In this document: in pieces, positions 34,366 to 46,850 of the stretch
Layout: each line of letters starts with the position of its first letter
Position numbering within the stretch: position 1 is the stretch's first letter
NCBI GenBank assembly: GCA_017893485.1
Contig: CM030362.1
Span: 185,588,175 to 185,652,174, forward strand
Direction of reading: 5' to 3'
Source of the DNA: Hemerocallis citrina
Taxonomy: Eukaryota; Streptophyta; Magnoliopsida; Asparagales; Asphodelaceae
Length of the DNA: 64,000 nucleotides
Program-made: the position numbers and the translations under genes
Notes under the pieces: generated by a model
What the model was told of the DNA's origin: nothing
What the model saw: only the letters and a program-made list of their open reading frames with translations
Database searches by the model: none

Positions 34366-35969
34366 TAACAAGTTGTCAAGTATCAAGTAACATGTATCAA
34401 GTTCAAGTTTCATATTTCGAGTCTCATGTATCAAGTTCCAAGTATCAAGTTCCAAGTATCAAGTAGTCAAGTATCGTGTAAGCATGTAACATGTTCAAGT
34501 CTTGTAGTTGTTACTATCTAGGTAGCACTTCATGCATCCATACTTTTACTACATGGTTGTTACAATCAAAGCAATTTCGTTTAGGCCTACTAATGGAGTC
34601 TATAGGGCGGTGTACTCAGGTTTCAAGTATCAAGCAGGCACGGTTCATGAATACGAAAATAAATAACAGGTTCACGAGGCAAGTTCATGAATACTAACAG
34701 GTTCAAGACCCACACAGTGAGTTCATAAATACAACAGGTTCATGAGCCAAGTAACTGGCTCCATGAATACAACAAGGTGCAACAGGTTCATGAACCGAGT
34801 ACTGGAAAACACGGGCCCCCTTCCGAGTACACTTACCTATATTGTCCACTACTATGGTCTTTCCCTTAAACCCTGACTTGTTACTTTTATTAATTTTTAT
34901 CAAGCAAGCATGCAAGTATATGAAACAAGTCAAGGAATCATAGTCATGGACATGGGACAAGTTTAAGATATTTATATAGCATATTCGAGGGTGAACATGA
35001 ATAAAAATATCACGAACAACGAAAATCTCAAATCTGGACAGCACGACGTTGTCGTACCAAAACTGTGATTGTCGTTGCTACGAGATTGCAAAAGTGGATT
35101 CGTCAGGAGGTCTAGAAACTAGACTCCTGCCCGGTTCCAACGCATATAAGTAAGGTACAAGAAAGTCATGGTAATATATGTCAAAATAGCGAACTATACT
35201 GCTAATGTGTTCAGGAAGAATTTGTATTCCTATGTTTAAACATGTGAAACAGGGTTGAAATATTGTTAATTAATTCTAAGAAAATTTGGGAAGGTTCTCT
35301 AGGGTGTCCAGCAACAGCATATAAAATTTCGAGTCAAACGCTTACTGTTAACATAGTTAAATTAATTCGCAAACTAAAGGCGTGCAGCAGTTTTACGAAT
35401 CTGCGTCTAACGACACAGCTGCAGTAAAACTGCGATAACTCCTAGACCGCAAATCGGAATTCAAAAATTTGAGAGGCTATCAACATCTAGACATTTAGAG
35501 CTACATTTACTGTTCAGGGCTCAGGTTCAGATTTTGATGCTAAAGGAGTCAAAATAGCACAATAAAATCCAGGACAGCAACATGTGGGAATGTCTTACGT
35601 GTATAGGTTGCATGAAAATTGGTCATTAGGCGTCTAGGTTAATGTGTGATATAAATACGGGGTAATGGTTATCACAACAGCAAGTAATGTTTATTTCTCG
35701 ACTCTAATGGGTGCAAGTTCGTCACATACAAGATATATCATATGTCTACGAATCTAGGGTTCCTTAATTTCATGTGTTCAGGGAATAAAATGAGTCCAAG
35801 TAGTTGTAATATAATACAATGAAATTATTGTGACTCTTAAGATTATGAAATTTATGGGGATTAATATTTGATCAACAACGACGAGTCAAAGAGGAGTCAC
35901 AATTTCTAAATATTTGCAGTACTTTCAAATGAACACTTGTACCAGAACAAAAATATGTACAAGATGAAT

Positions 35970-35977
35970 ACTTGCCT
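35970..35977 (-). promoter_or_regulatory. Conserved GC-AG-type donor candidate, LARD 3' LTR
   Basis: The minus strand reads AG|GCAAGT within ATCGAGGCAAGTATTC. It has the same relative position as in the other long LTRs, directly after the GC-rich leader and followed by CTTGTAC. Confidence 0.4.
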
Positions 35978-36049
35978 CGATTGACGACGATTAGATCCGA
36001 TAGTTGAAGAAAACGGGATCGAAAAATCCCGGGCGAAATCTCCCAAAAG

Positions 36050-37110
36050 CACGTGCGAAGACCGTGCAAGAAATCAACAGTAAGTGAGAAACTCTCCACA
36101 CCAAATCTGGCACAAAACAGCAAACGCCGAGTAAATCCCCCGTGCCCAGAACACAGAACAGCGGAATCAACCAATCAAGACGCATCCTCGCACCGGATCT
36201 GGCCGACCAGGGGACAACGGATTCGAATTTGCTGTGGCCGAACACGAAACACCGATCAGATCAGATCTGAGTGGCATGAATCTTGATGCGATCCAAGGGC
36301 TGAGATTGAATCCTGCCCAATCGCTGCTTCTTCTTCCTTCTCTTCTTCGTCGAAACAGAGAGCGAGAGAGAAGGTGCAGCGACGACACTGGCGAGCGGCG
36401 AGGCGGCTGTGGGGACCAACGGCAGCGACGTCGAGAGGGACTCGACGTAGGGAGGCGACGGCGGCGCAAGGAGCTTGGTGGCACGGCGATGAAACGACAC
36501 CCTGCTTTTGGGTTCGAAACAGGGGAGAAGACAGCGGGGGTCGTTCGGAGGTGTGTGGCGATGCGACGGAGGTCGGTGAGGAGAGGGAGGCGATGGGTCG
36601 TGGATGACGAGGCAAATTGGGTTTCGGTGTGGACAGAGGAAGGAGCAGGGAATGGCGGAAGAAGCGGGAGGTTGAAGACGGAGTGGGTTCGGGGAGGTGG
36701 AAGGCGAGGATGGTGGCGGTGAGGTGTTGGGGCTGTGACGGAGGAATGGAGCGAAGGCGAGGCAGCGAGATTGGCGGAGAGTTGGGTAATGGCGAGATGG
36801 GTGCGAGATTGAAGGAGACGGTTAATGGCATCGAGGTTGAATGGGTTCAGTAGTTGGGTTCGGTGAGGACGATGGTGGTGGATACGGTGGTGATGGATGG
36901 TGAAGACGAGAGGTGGAGGGTGGAAGTCGAAGGTGAGGCGACTGGAGGTGATGAGGATCGAGTTGGCGTGGGACGAAGGCGGATTGGGTTTTGATCGAAG
37001 ATGCGAAGGAGAAGGAGACGGGTGTGAGAAGAAGGAGAGCGGCGGAAAGATTAGGTTAGCACAGTAACATGGAGGTTAGGGTTAGGGTAGGTTAGGGTTA
37101 AATAGTTAGG
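36050..37110 (-). promoter_or_regulatory. LTR promoter and GC-rich leader of the LARD
   Basis: On the minus strand a TATA-like CTATTTAA sits among AACCCTAA telo-box-like motifs. About 1 kb of C/T-rich, Ser/Pro-coding-like leader follows. Many overlapping open frames occur on both strands of this block and of its copy at 42700-43760, but stops differ between the two copies. I read it as a leader rather than a protein gene. Confidence 0.5.
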
Positions 37111-37421
37111 GTTTCAGGCTTTTGGGTATTAGGGTATCCGATTTGAGAGGGATCCAACTAGGGACTTAGTCAAAATGTATTAAAAATGGGGATAAAGTGA
37201 TATATGGATTGAATGGTCCATTTCTATATGAAAAACTGGTACAAAAGAGCAGAACGAACAATACAATTAAATTAAATATAGGCACCCAAAAAAAATTGAG
37301 TTAAAACAAAATAATGTTTTTATTCGAACGGAAACAAAATACAGGATCACCATTTGAATACGAGAATACAAGGAATGAAAAATACATTAGAAAAATGCAG
37401 ATACGGGAAACAGGAGTTACA

Positions 37422-37437
37422 AATCCTACCCACCTTA
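37422..37437 (-). other. LARD polypurine tract
   Basis: The minus strand reads TAAGGTGGGTAGGATT immediately before the LTR start. It is identical in core to the tract of the coding Tekay-like element at 2791-2804. Confidence 0.88.
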
Positions 37438-38214
37438 CACAAAAATTTCGTCCTCAAAATTTACTTAGGCGGTACATAGGACAACTTGGGGAAGGGTAAC
37501 AAAACAGGGATCCAAACGAAGGTCAAATTGGTGGCAATACCAAGATAAGAAAGAGATTGATAACAATGATGTCAAATGGAATACATAAAAGAGAATAAAC
37601 AGTATCAAAAGAAATGAAATAACACAAGATAACAAACATGATAAAGGAGTAGGCAGAACTGAAATCAGAGAAAGAAAAGGTAGGGAAGAATTGAATCGAA
37701 TAATGAATGAGTACAAGATGGCAAAATGGAATGCAAGAGAGGAGTAACCGGGTATCAAAATGAAGAAGAACACCACAAGATTTGCAAGATAACAAAGGAA
37801 GGAGATGAAGGAATAGAAAGAGCTGAAATCGAAGAAGGGATGGACAAGGAAAGGATGAACCCAGCAATAAGTCAACGGATGAGAACAAATGCAAGAGATA
37901 GGAAATAGCAAACAATGTAAGGAAGGAGAATCAATAATAGGATCCTGGGACCTATGGGTTATAGGCCCACCACGATTCCGCTGTGCCACTTTGATGGTGA
38001 CGTCCCAAGCTCCAGACATGTCGTTGTAGACCACGTGATACCAAGCGACGATCCGAGTAGGAAGAAAAAAATGAAACACCAGAATCAAAGAGAATATGGG
38101 CTCCAAATAGAGATAAGCAATACTGCGAAGTGAATATAAAGCTTTAGCTTCAATCCAAATAATTAAAAGATGTAATACAGATCAAAACTAATGGCTTTAA
38201 CAGAAATAATGACA

Positions 38215-38820
38215 ACAACAAATATCAATAGTAATAGAATAATAATAACAATAATAAAAACTAATAATAACAATGGTAATAATAAAATTAGTAATAATAA
38301 TAACAAAATAATAATAATAACAATAATAATAACAGTAATCAAATTCATCATAATCATACAGGTAATAATAAAAATATAATAAAATAAGAATATCAAAAAT
38401 AATGACAATACATACACGACAGTGTTGGATTTAACATATTTATGAAAATAATGCAATAATAATAGAAATAATAATAGCATTAAAAATAATAACAATAATG
38501 ATAAAAATAATAGCAATAATAGTGATAATATCAACAATAATAATAGCAAAAATAATAACAATAATAATAATAACAGCAATAGTAATAACAATAGTAATAA
38601 CAACACCAATAATAATAATAACGAACACAATAGCAATAATAATAATAATAGTAGCATAAATAATAAAATGACAGTAACAATAATAGAAGTAATAACAATA
38701 AAGATAATGAACACAATAATAATAACAACAATAGAAATAAAAATAATGATAACAATACCAAAAATAATAACGAAAATAATAGTAATAATAACAATAATAG
38801 CAATAATAATCTTATACACA
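38215..38820. repeat. Degenerate AAT/AAC triplet-repeat tract
   Basis: About 600 bases consist almost entirely of AAT, AAC, ATA and AAA triplets on the plus strand. Related tracts lie at 39190-39335 and 39470-39545. Confidence 0.95.
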
Positions 38821-38996
38821 AAATAGAGCAAAATCAACTATACGAGTTCAAATTGTATGGAAACATAAAGTGTAACAGTATAAACAAAATGTCATAATGG
38901 AAATATTTCTTTACCTTTAGTTTCATTATATAAGTAAAAATTGTCTTGAAATATCAATTAGACAATAGGTAGAAAATCTTGCCTCCCTAACATCAA

Positions 38997-39137
38997 GTTG
39001 CATGTTTGCCTTCACGACATCAGGTTGCAGGTTGCCGTCTGGATATTCAGTTGTACATTTTACCTCCCCGATATCCAGTTGCAACTTGTCTCCATTGCCA
39101 TCGAGTTGCATATTTGCCATGTCGACATTAGGTTGCA
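38997..39137. repeat. 27-bp minisatellite beginning GTTGCA
   Basis: Five units of 27, 26, 28, 27 and 27 bp start at 38997, 39024, 39050, 39078 and 39105, with a partial sixth at 39132. On the minus strand they read as a nine-residue pattern ending ANMQL or DKLQL. The units are diverged but their length is kept. Confidence 0.85.
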
Positions 39138-40289
39138 CCGAAATGGTGAAATGTATATAAAATTGAGCATGCTCTGGCTCAAAACAAATTAATAATAATA
39201 ATGATAGTAACGATAAAAATAATAATACCAATAACAATAATAATAACAAAATATCGATACTAATAACGATAAGAATAACAATGGTAATAACAATGATCAT
39301 AACAGTAATAACAATAATATTAAAATATTAACAACACTAGAAAATAAATAATATATATATATATATTAATGCAAGACAAAATATAGTTTTAGGTTCAAAT
39401 TCTGTGGAAGTAATTTAATATTAACAAAAGTAATTAAATAATGAAAACAACAATAAGAATATCAATAGTAGTAACCATAATAATTATACCAGTAATGTTA
39501 ATGAAAACAATAGCAATAATAATGATGGTAGTAATAATAGCATTATGCAACAAAATAAGAATTTGTCTTATCAACATAATCCAGTAGAAATATATAGTCG
39601 ACCAAAAATGAAAAGTAAAGTTAAAATACATCATTGTTCGGAATAACAAAATCTTTGTTGAGAAACATTTTTATAGAAGATCAAAAATAAATATAACAAT
39701 TAATAATCGAAGTATAGAAAGTATTCGGGAAAATAATTATAAAGAGAAAATAGGTAGGAGAAAAATGAGGCTATACCCAATAAAGAGTTAAAGAGGAGGA
39801 TGACTAGAAGGGACAAAAGAAAATTAAGGAATTGAATACGAAGGAAGAAGGGCGTTGGGCAAAATCGGAATTGAAGAGAATATAGTAGGGAAGAAATAAC
39901 CAACATGATACTCAATATGAATCAACAAATAAAAATGAATGCAAGGCAGGAAAAGCAATGAATGACACACGAGCTGAAATAAGAAGGGATCAACGAGGCA
40001 AGCAGAGGATAAGAGATCGCATGCACTGGAATCAAAAGAATATGGGTATGGAAAAAATAAATTGTACCCAATAAGGAATCAACAAATCAGGATGACTATA
40101 AGAGATGGAAGGAAGCAATGAATCAAAAAAAATTGAATACGAAGGGATCAAAGTGAATGGGATATGACTTGTGTCCAGGCCGAGTTGATTATCAAATTAT
40201 TCATGTGCTTGCATGGCCTGTTTAATGTTGGGTTAATCCTGACTGAGTTAAGTCTATCTAATGTATTAGTCAAACTAACACATTAACCA

Positions 40290-40317
40290 AACCTAGCTCT
40301 GATGCCACTAAAAACCC
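40290..40317 (-). other. LARD primer-binding site region
   Basis: On the minus strand, just after the 5' LTR, TGGCATCAGAGCTAGG resembles the tRNA-iMet site (TGGTATCAGAGC) with one change. This form is common in Tekay-type elements. Confidence 0.8.
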
Positions 40318-43300
40318 TACCACGCCCCGCTTTCCAAAAATATGGAATACGAGCACGTGACGAAGCCCAGCGAATGATTTTAACATCATCCATAAGCTGT
40401 ACGATTGACTCAGCATCACAACAAGAATATAACAAGATATATATACAACCAAGCATGCATGAATAATTTATTAAGCAACAGAAAACAATTGAAAACAAAT
40501 AATAATATCCAAGTAGTTTTCTAAACTGGATCAAAGTTAAAACTCGGGAAAAATTAGCTCGTTACAAGTCTTAAACAAAAAAAAAAAAAAAAAATTCAAG
40601 AAAAATAAATATTTTAAACAAGTCTTTTCTCCACTTGCAGGCTAAAACCTTTGCTCACCAATTCTAACAGGTAGCTCGTTGCCAAAGTCTGCTTAATAAA
40701 TATAAAAGGAAAAAATAACAAGAGAAAATGTCCTTAGTGCAAGCTAGGGCCACAAATAGTAAAAACGAGTACAAGTAATAGGGAACAAGAATTGGAATCA
40801 AGAATGTAACAGGAATACAACAAGTAGTGGAAATCTAAGAACTAACTAGCAAGAATGACAACTCAAGTAAACAGGCTGGATAACGAATATTAATAGTGGA
40901 GCAAGTGACAAGTGAACACGTAGGATATCTAACCTCAAGTGACAGGCATCAAGTCTAGTGTCAAGTATCAAGTCTCAAGTCTAGTATCAAACATTATATT
41001 CAAGTGTCGAGTCTCAAGTAACAAGTTGTCAAGTATCAAGTAACATGTATCAAGTTCAAGTTTCATGTTTCGAGTCTCATGTATTAAGTTCCAAGTATCA
41101 AGTTCCAAGTATCGAGTAGTCAAGTATCGTGTAAGCATGTAACATGTTCAAGTCTTGTAGTTGTTACTATCTAGGTAGCACTTCATGCATCCATACTTTT
41201 ACTACATGGTTGCTACAGTCAAAGCAATTTCGTTTAGGCCTAGTAATGGAGTCTATAGGGCGGTGTACTCAGGTATCACGTATCAAGCAGGTACGGTTTA
41301 TGAATACGAAAATAAATAACAGGTTCACGAAGCAAGTTCGTGAATACTAACAGGTTCAAGACTCACACTGTGAGTTCATGAATACAACAGGTTCATGAGC
41401 CAAGTAACTGGCTCCATGAATACAACAAGGTGCAATAGGTTCATGAACCGAGTACTGGGAAACACGGGCCCCCTTCCGAATACACTTACCTATATTGTCC
41501 ACTACTATGGTCTTTCCCTTAAACCCCGGCTTGTTACTTTTATTAATTTTTATCAAGCAAGCATGCAAGTGTATGAAACAAGTCAAAGAATCATAGTCAT
41601 GGACATGGGACAAGTTTAAGATATTTATATAGCATATTCGAGGGTCGACATGAATAAAAATATCACGAACAACGAAAATCTCAAATCTGGACAGCACAAC
41701 GTTGTTGTACCAAAACTGTGATTGTCGTTGCTACGAGATAGCAAAAGTGGATCCGTCAGGAGGTCTAGAAACTAGACTCCTGCCCGGTTCCAACGCATAT
41801 AAGTAAGGTACAAGAAAGTCATGTTAATATGTGTCAAAACAGCGAATTACACTGCTAATGTGTTCATGCAGAATTTGTGTTCCTATGTTTAAACATGTGA
41901 AACAGGGTTGAAATATTGTTAATTAATTCTAATAAAATTTGGAAAGTTTCTCTAGGGTGTCCAGCAACAGCATATAAAATTTCGAGTCAAACGCTTACTG
42001 TTAACATAGTTAAATTAATTCGCAAACTAAAGGCGTGCAGCAGTTTTGCGAATCTGCATCTAACGACACAGCTGCAGTAAAACTGCGATAACTCCTAGAG
42101 CGCAAATCGGAATTCGAAAATTCCGGAGGCTATTGACATCTAGACATCCAGAGCTACATTTACTGTTCAGATCATAGGTTCAGATTCGGATGTTTAAGAA
42201 GTCAAAACAGCACAATAAGATCCAGGACAACAACATGTAGGAATATCTTACGTGTATAGGTTGCATGAAAATTGGTCATTAGGCATCTAGGTTAATGTGT
42301 GATATAAATACGGGGTAATGGTTATCACAACAGCAAGTAATGTTTATTTCTCTATTCTAGTGGGTGCAAGTTCGTCACATACAAGATATATCATACATCT
42401 ACAAATCTAGAGTTCCTTAATTTCATGTGTTCAGGGGATAAAATGAGTCCAAGTAGTTGTAATATAATACAATGAAATTATTGTGACTCTTAAGATTATG
42501 AAATTTATGGGGATTAATATTTGATCAACAATGACGAGTCAGAGAGGAGTCACAATTTCTAACTATTTGCAGTATTTTCTAATGAACACTTGTACCAGAA
42601 CAAAAATATGTACAAGATGAATACTTGCCTTGATTGACGACGATTAGATCCGATAGTTGAAGAAAACGGGATCGAAAAACCCTGGGCAAAATCTCCCAAA
42701 AGCACGTGCGAAGACCGTGCGAGAAATCAACAGTAAGTGAGAAAATCTCCAAACCAGATCTTGCACAAAACGGCAAACGACGAGTAGATCCCCCGCGCCC
42801 AAAACACAGAACAGCGAAATCAACCAATCAAGACGCGTCCTCGCACCGGATCTGGCCGAACAAGGGACAACAGATTCGGATTTGCTGTGACCGAACACGA
42901 AACATCGATCAGATCAGATCTGAGTGGCACGAATCTTGATGCGATCCAAGGGCTGAGATTGAATCCCGCCCAATCGCTGCTTCTTCTTCCTTCTCTTCTT
43001 CGTCAAAATAGAGAGCGAGAGAGAAGGTGCAACGACGACACCGGCAAGCGGCGAGGCGGCTGTGGCGACCAGCGGCAGCGACGTCGAGAGGGACTCGACA
43101 TAGGGAGGCGATGGCGGCGCAAGGAGCTTGGTGGCGCGGCGATGAAACGACACCCTACTTTTGGGTTCGAAACAGGGGAGAAGACAGTGGGGGTCGTTCG
43201 GAGGTGTGTGGCGATGCGACGGAGGTCGGTAAGGAGAGGGAGGCGATGGGTCGTGGATGACGAGGCGAATTGGGTTTGGGCGTGGACGGAGGAAGGAGCA

Positions 43301-44063
43301 GGGAATGGCGGAAGAAGCGGGAGGTTGAAGACTGAGTGGGTTCAGGGATGTGGAAGGCGAGGATGGTGGCGGTGAGGTGTTGGGGTTGTGACGGAGGAAT
43401 GGAGCGATGGCGAGGTGGCGAGATTGGCAGAGAGTTGGGTAATGGCGAGATGGGTGCGAGATTGAAGGAGATGGTTAATGGCATCGAGGTTGAATGGGTT
43501 TAGAAGTTGGGTTCGGTGAGGACGATGGTGGTGGATATGGTGGTGATGGATGGTGAAGACGAGAGGTGGAGGGTGGAGGTCGAAGGCGAGGCGACTGGAG
43601 GTGATGAGGATCGAGTTGGCGTGGGACGAAGGCGGATTGGGTTTTGATCGAAGATGCAAAGGAGAAGGAGACGGGAGCGAGAAGAAGGAGAGCAGCGGAA
43701 AGATTAGGTTAGCACAGTAACATGGGGGTTAGGGTTAGGGTTAAATAGTTAGGGTTTCGGGCTTTTGGGTATTAGGGTATCCGATTTGAGAGGGATCCAA
43801 CTAGGGACTTAGTCAAAATGTATTAAAAATGGGGATAAAGTGATATATGGATTGAATGGTCTATTTCTACATGAAAAAAGGTACAAAAGAGCAGAACGAA
43901 CAATACAATTAAATTAAATATAGGCACCCAAAAAAAATTGAGTTGAAACAAAATAATGTTTTTATTCGAACGGAAACAAAATACAGGATCACCATTTGAA
44001 TACGAGAATACAAGGAATGAAAAACACAGTAGAAAAATGTAGATACGGGAAACAGGAGTTACA
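40318..44063 (-). repeat. LARD 5' LTR (3746 bp)
   Basis: Partner of 32896-37421 without the MITE. The inner end has decayed (TACCACGCC instead of TGTCACGCC). It holds the same blocks: shared block 41452-41532, donor candidate 42623-42630, GC-rich leader 42700-43720, telo-box with TATA-like site near 43740. Confidence 0.93.
42623..42630 (-). promoter_or_regulatory. Conserved GC-AG-type donor candidate, LARD 5' LTR
   Basis: The minus strand reads AG|GCAAGT within ATCAAGGCAAGTATTC. This is the copy in the transcribing LTR, so it is the one that would matter for splicing of the full-length RNA. Confidence 0.4.
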
Positions 44064-44065
44064 TT

Positions 44066-44120
44066 GGGGTTTGTCTTTTAGTGGTTGTGGTAAGTTTGAG
44101 GTAAATTTTGAGGTATGTGT
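44066..44120. repeat. Right arm of the foldback element split by the LARD
   Basis: Near inverted copy of 32799-32853 (TTGTCTTTTAGTGGTTGTGG, then GAGGTAAATTTTGAGGTATG). Outer target duplication could not be defined. Confidence 0.8.
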
Positions 44121-46429
44121 AGCATTTGTATTAAGTAAAACATTTCAAAGTGCACAGTTGTGAACATGGAGGACAAAGTGCTTCGAATGAAGAGAACAAA
44201 AGATAGGGAATAGAAATAGAGAAAAAGTGAAGGCCCCACAGACTATAAGAGTATTCAGAATTTCTACATCTTTCAAATTCAAGAGATGTAATCAGCAACT
44301 TTTGAAGCAAGTGAAGCCTAAAACAGAATTAAAATTGTTTATACTCACATAGTGTTCGTGCATAGTGGATTTCTTTAGTATTCCCATAGTGTTCCTGGAA
44401 GCCGAAAAGATTCAATTTGAATATGATGGAAGAACACTTCCTTGTTTCCATTTCACGTTTGCAACTATTGTCTGTTTTCCCACCCAAAAACAGAAGAAAA
44501 AAGGATATTGTGTACCTTAACTTCATTAGGTTGTTTTTTTTAATTTATAACTTTGTTACCTTTTATTCTTGTTCAATTTTACTAATATTTTACTGGACAA
44601 TCTCATTCGTACAATAGAGACTGTAAGTATGTTGATTTACGACATGTTATGATTTGGTCATTCATTTTATAGGTACTAAGTAATTAAAGGTATGGGTCAC
44701 ATGAAAATCATTTAGGAACAAAGACAGTTGGAGTGTGCAATATTTATCTATTTTAAGATAAATCTATTTGTTTTTAAATTGTTACTACCATACTTTGTAC
44801 ATATTTTGGTGACTTTAGATATTCTTTGGCACGGTGCAGATGTTATGTCCAGAAGCTAGCTCAATAATGTTTTAGATGTGAAACTAGGTTTTAAGTGGTC
44901 ATTAAAGTTGAGAAGCTTTGATTATGAGTCTCCACCTTATGCAACCATCAGGCATGTTTTGAGTCTCATGCCAATGCATATGGTAGACATTTTATCTAAT
45001 TTAATTTTGTTTATTTATCTACCTATCATCAATAATCTTAAGCTCATCAAACTAGGTTTTTCAGGATTGTCTACTTTTTTTTTTCTTGCAATATATATTT
45101 TTAGTTTGTTACTTTTGGATCCTGTAAAGAAATTCACGGGTTTTGTTTCTTCAGAAATTAGTCTCATTGCTAAATTCACCTTCCATACCTTCTTTCCTTT
45201 AGGTGGTTCATTCTGTAAGCAAAAGGCAATTTCCTTACTAATATATGTGTTGGTTTAAGCAACCTTTGTCCAGATGGCAAAAAAGACGTAATTTTTGTGA
45301 GTCTGATAAGTAATGGCAAAACCAATTGTTAAAACCAGAACCAACATAATGACCCACCATTCACATCAACATTACCAATTGTTAAAGGCTGGAGGCTTAA
45401 GCTCACCAATGAAGTATTTTGTAGCAATTAGACCCACTACAAAACCTGTGTTAATATTGGAAAAGTTTTTTTTTTTTTGCAAACAACGTAACGTGACTTA
45501 TTAGAAGAATTTATTTGTTTCGGAATTTTTATTTTAACATAGTGAAGATTGTAAATAAAATAAGTGATTATGAACAAATTTTCAGACGTAGTGCTGAAAA
45601 GTAAAACATTATTTATCTTTTTCATTCTTTTTAAACTCTAGCACATAAAAGCAGTAGCTAATGACAATCAGAATTCGGATTTATGTGAAAGTTTACGTTC
45701 TTTGAAAAAATTTGACAGCATATTTCTTTTTTTCCTTTGTTACTGTTGTTGTCTTACTACTAAGTAGTCTCGGGAATCTTTTGATACTTTCATTTTAGTG
45801 TTTTTTTGTGTTAACTTCAACTACTATGCTTGCTGGTTTGTTTTCTTACTCTTATGGATATTGTCTTCGGTTTATCCACAGTTGTAAAATATGCAAGAGC
45901 GCTGCCTCAAGAATCTAATTATAAGGCACTCTGAGTTTGGTAACTCTCCAATCACTTTGTAAAACGAGAATAGAGGATGAAGGCACAAGCAGAGATAGCA
46001 TGATTGGGTACATGCGATGTAGATGAAGATCAAGACCAGAAAATGTCACGATGAGGTTGAGCACTAATGTCAAAGTAGAAAAATGGAAATGATATGGCTA
46101 AAAATGGGATTAAATCGAGACCGTTCAAACCGGGCACGAATCTCAAAGCTCTCAGAGGTAAAACGGTAATTTCCACCACAAACGGGTCCGAAATGGGAAC
46201 TAGGTCTTTCTTCAATGCCCAGTACCCCGAAAATGGATTTGTCCTATTAGCTATGGGTAGCAACCCGTTACAAACTAGCCCAAATATTTAAAGAGTAATT
46301 CAAATTCGTGATTATCTCTAAGAAATGGTTTAAACCGTCTCTCTTATCATGAAACGAGTTTAAACTCTACACCTTATCCAAAAACACCGGGACATAGAGA
46401 TAAATGATCATCTCTAAACTGTCTCTTAA
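44121..46429. other. AT-rich spacer without a supported gene
   Basis: The frame 44878-45258 (126 codons, start MKLGFKWSLKLRSFDYES) has hydrophobic stretches but no recognisable family and ordinary AT-rich composition. I do not call it a gene. No RNA gene or clear repeat was seen. From about 46080 the sequence becomes less AT-rich and may already belong to the LTR-like unit that follows. Confidence 0.5.
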
Positions 46430-46740
46430 GGCGACTATAAATATCCCTCTCCCCCCACCATAACAAGGTAATCAATATTTTTCCACAAAGCGCTCTTTCA
46501 TAATATTCATGATTACTAACTTGAGCGTCGGAGGGTTCGTCGCCGGGATCCATCCCGGTGTATCAAACTTTTTGCAAGTTAACGGCAGCAGCGAGAAACA
46601 GTTAAACGCCGGCCAAAAGTTAACAGGTTTGCCTTACTTGTTTCCAAAAGAATCTACGAATTCATCTGTTTGCTCCCACACCAAAATCAGCAACAACAGG
46701 AAATAATCAATTTTGTTATTGATTCAAGAAAATCTATAAT
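46430..46740 (+). mobile_element. LTR-like promoter unit, boundaries unknown
   Basis: CTATAAATA (46435-46443) is followed about 80 bases later by TTGAGCGTCGGAG (46521-46533) and a perfect hairpin CCGGGATCCATCCCGG (46543-46558). This arrangement is familiar from the R region of several plant LTR retrotransposons (Ty3 Tat-type and small non-coding elements). No paired copy is in the window. Confidence 0.5.
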
Positions 46741-46850
46741 TATATTTTGTTGAAGCAAGCTATAATTGTATAAGGTGATACAGTCTTCTCAATTTGGTGC
46801 TCATGTTTTCACTATCTTTCAAATTATTCTAAATGCTTGAATAATATGTT

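Larger units (their letters stand above)
32896..37421 (-). repeat. LARD 3' LTR (4526 bp, with nested MITE)
   Basis: On the minus strand it runs from TGTAACTCCTGTTTCCCG to GGGGCGTGACA. It matches 40318-44063 closely by eye except for a 784-bp MITE at 33582-34365. Parts in transcription order are a telo-box and TATA-like CTATTTAA (37098-37105), a GC-rich leader (about 37050-36050), the GC-AG donor block (35970-35977), the shared block at 34799-34879, AAGTATC simple repeats (34370-34480) and the terminal hairpin. Confidence 0.92.
37438..40289 (-). other. LARD internal region, non-coding
   Basis: No gag or pol motif is visible on either strand. The left third (37460-37960) and right third (39700-40150) are purine-rich with loosely repeated AATGGAA/GGAAGAA phrases. 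The middle holds AAT/AAC triplet repeats (about 38215-38820, 39190-39335, 39470-39545) and a 27-bp minisatellite. Long open frames on the minus strand here (such as 38163-38837) translate to runs of Ile and Leu and are artefacts of the triplet repeats. Confidence 0.8.
32896..44063 (-). mobile_element. LARD-like non-coding LTR retrotransposon
   Basis: An 11,168-bp minus-strand element with LTRs at 32896-37421 (3' LTR) and 40318-44063 (5' LTR). The target duplication is TTGGG (32891-32895 and 44064-44068), and a primer-binding site and polypurine tract are present. The 2.9-kb internal region has no gag or pol, only low-complexity and minisatellite DNA. This is the design of a large retrotransposon derivative. 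The LTR ends, polypurine tract and primer site match the Tekay-like group, the probable source of its proteins. Confidence 0.9.

Noticed and set aside
36167..36853. Several overlapping open frames on both strands in the LARD LTR
   Set aside because: GC-rich leader DNA; the copy at 42820-43510 has different stops and lengths, so coding is not conserved.
37070..37100. GGGTTAGGGTTAGGG as an interstitial telomere
   Set aside because: Only a few irregular units, shared by both LTR copies at the promoter position. Telo-box-like motifs fit better.
37465..38106. 213-residue minus-strand frame with hydrophobic segments in the LARD interior
   Set aside because: Purine-rich loosely repeated DNA, no family resemblance, and it lies next to the polypurine tract where pol would normally end. 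No gag or pol motif is seen.
38163..38837. 224-residue open frame of Ile, Leu and Val, looking like a membrane protein
   Set aside because: It is read from AAT/AAC triplet repeats, which avoid stops on that strand. Composition alone explains it.
44878..45258. 126-residue frame with hydrophobic stretches
   Set aside because: No family recognised, no promoter or splice context, and AT-rich composition favours Leu, Ile and Phe by chance.
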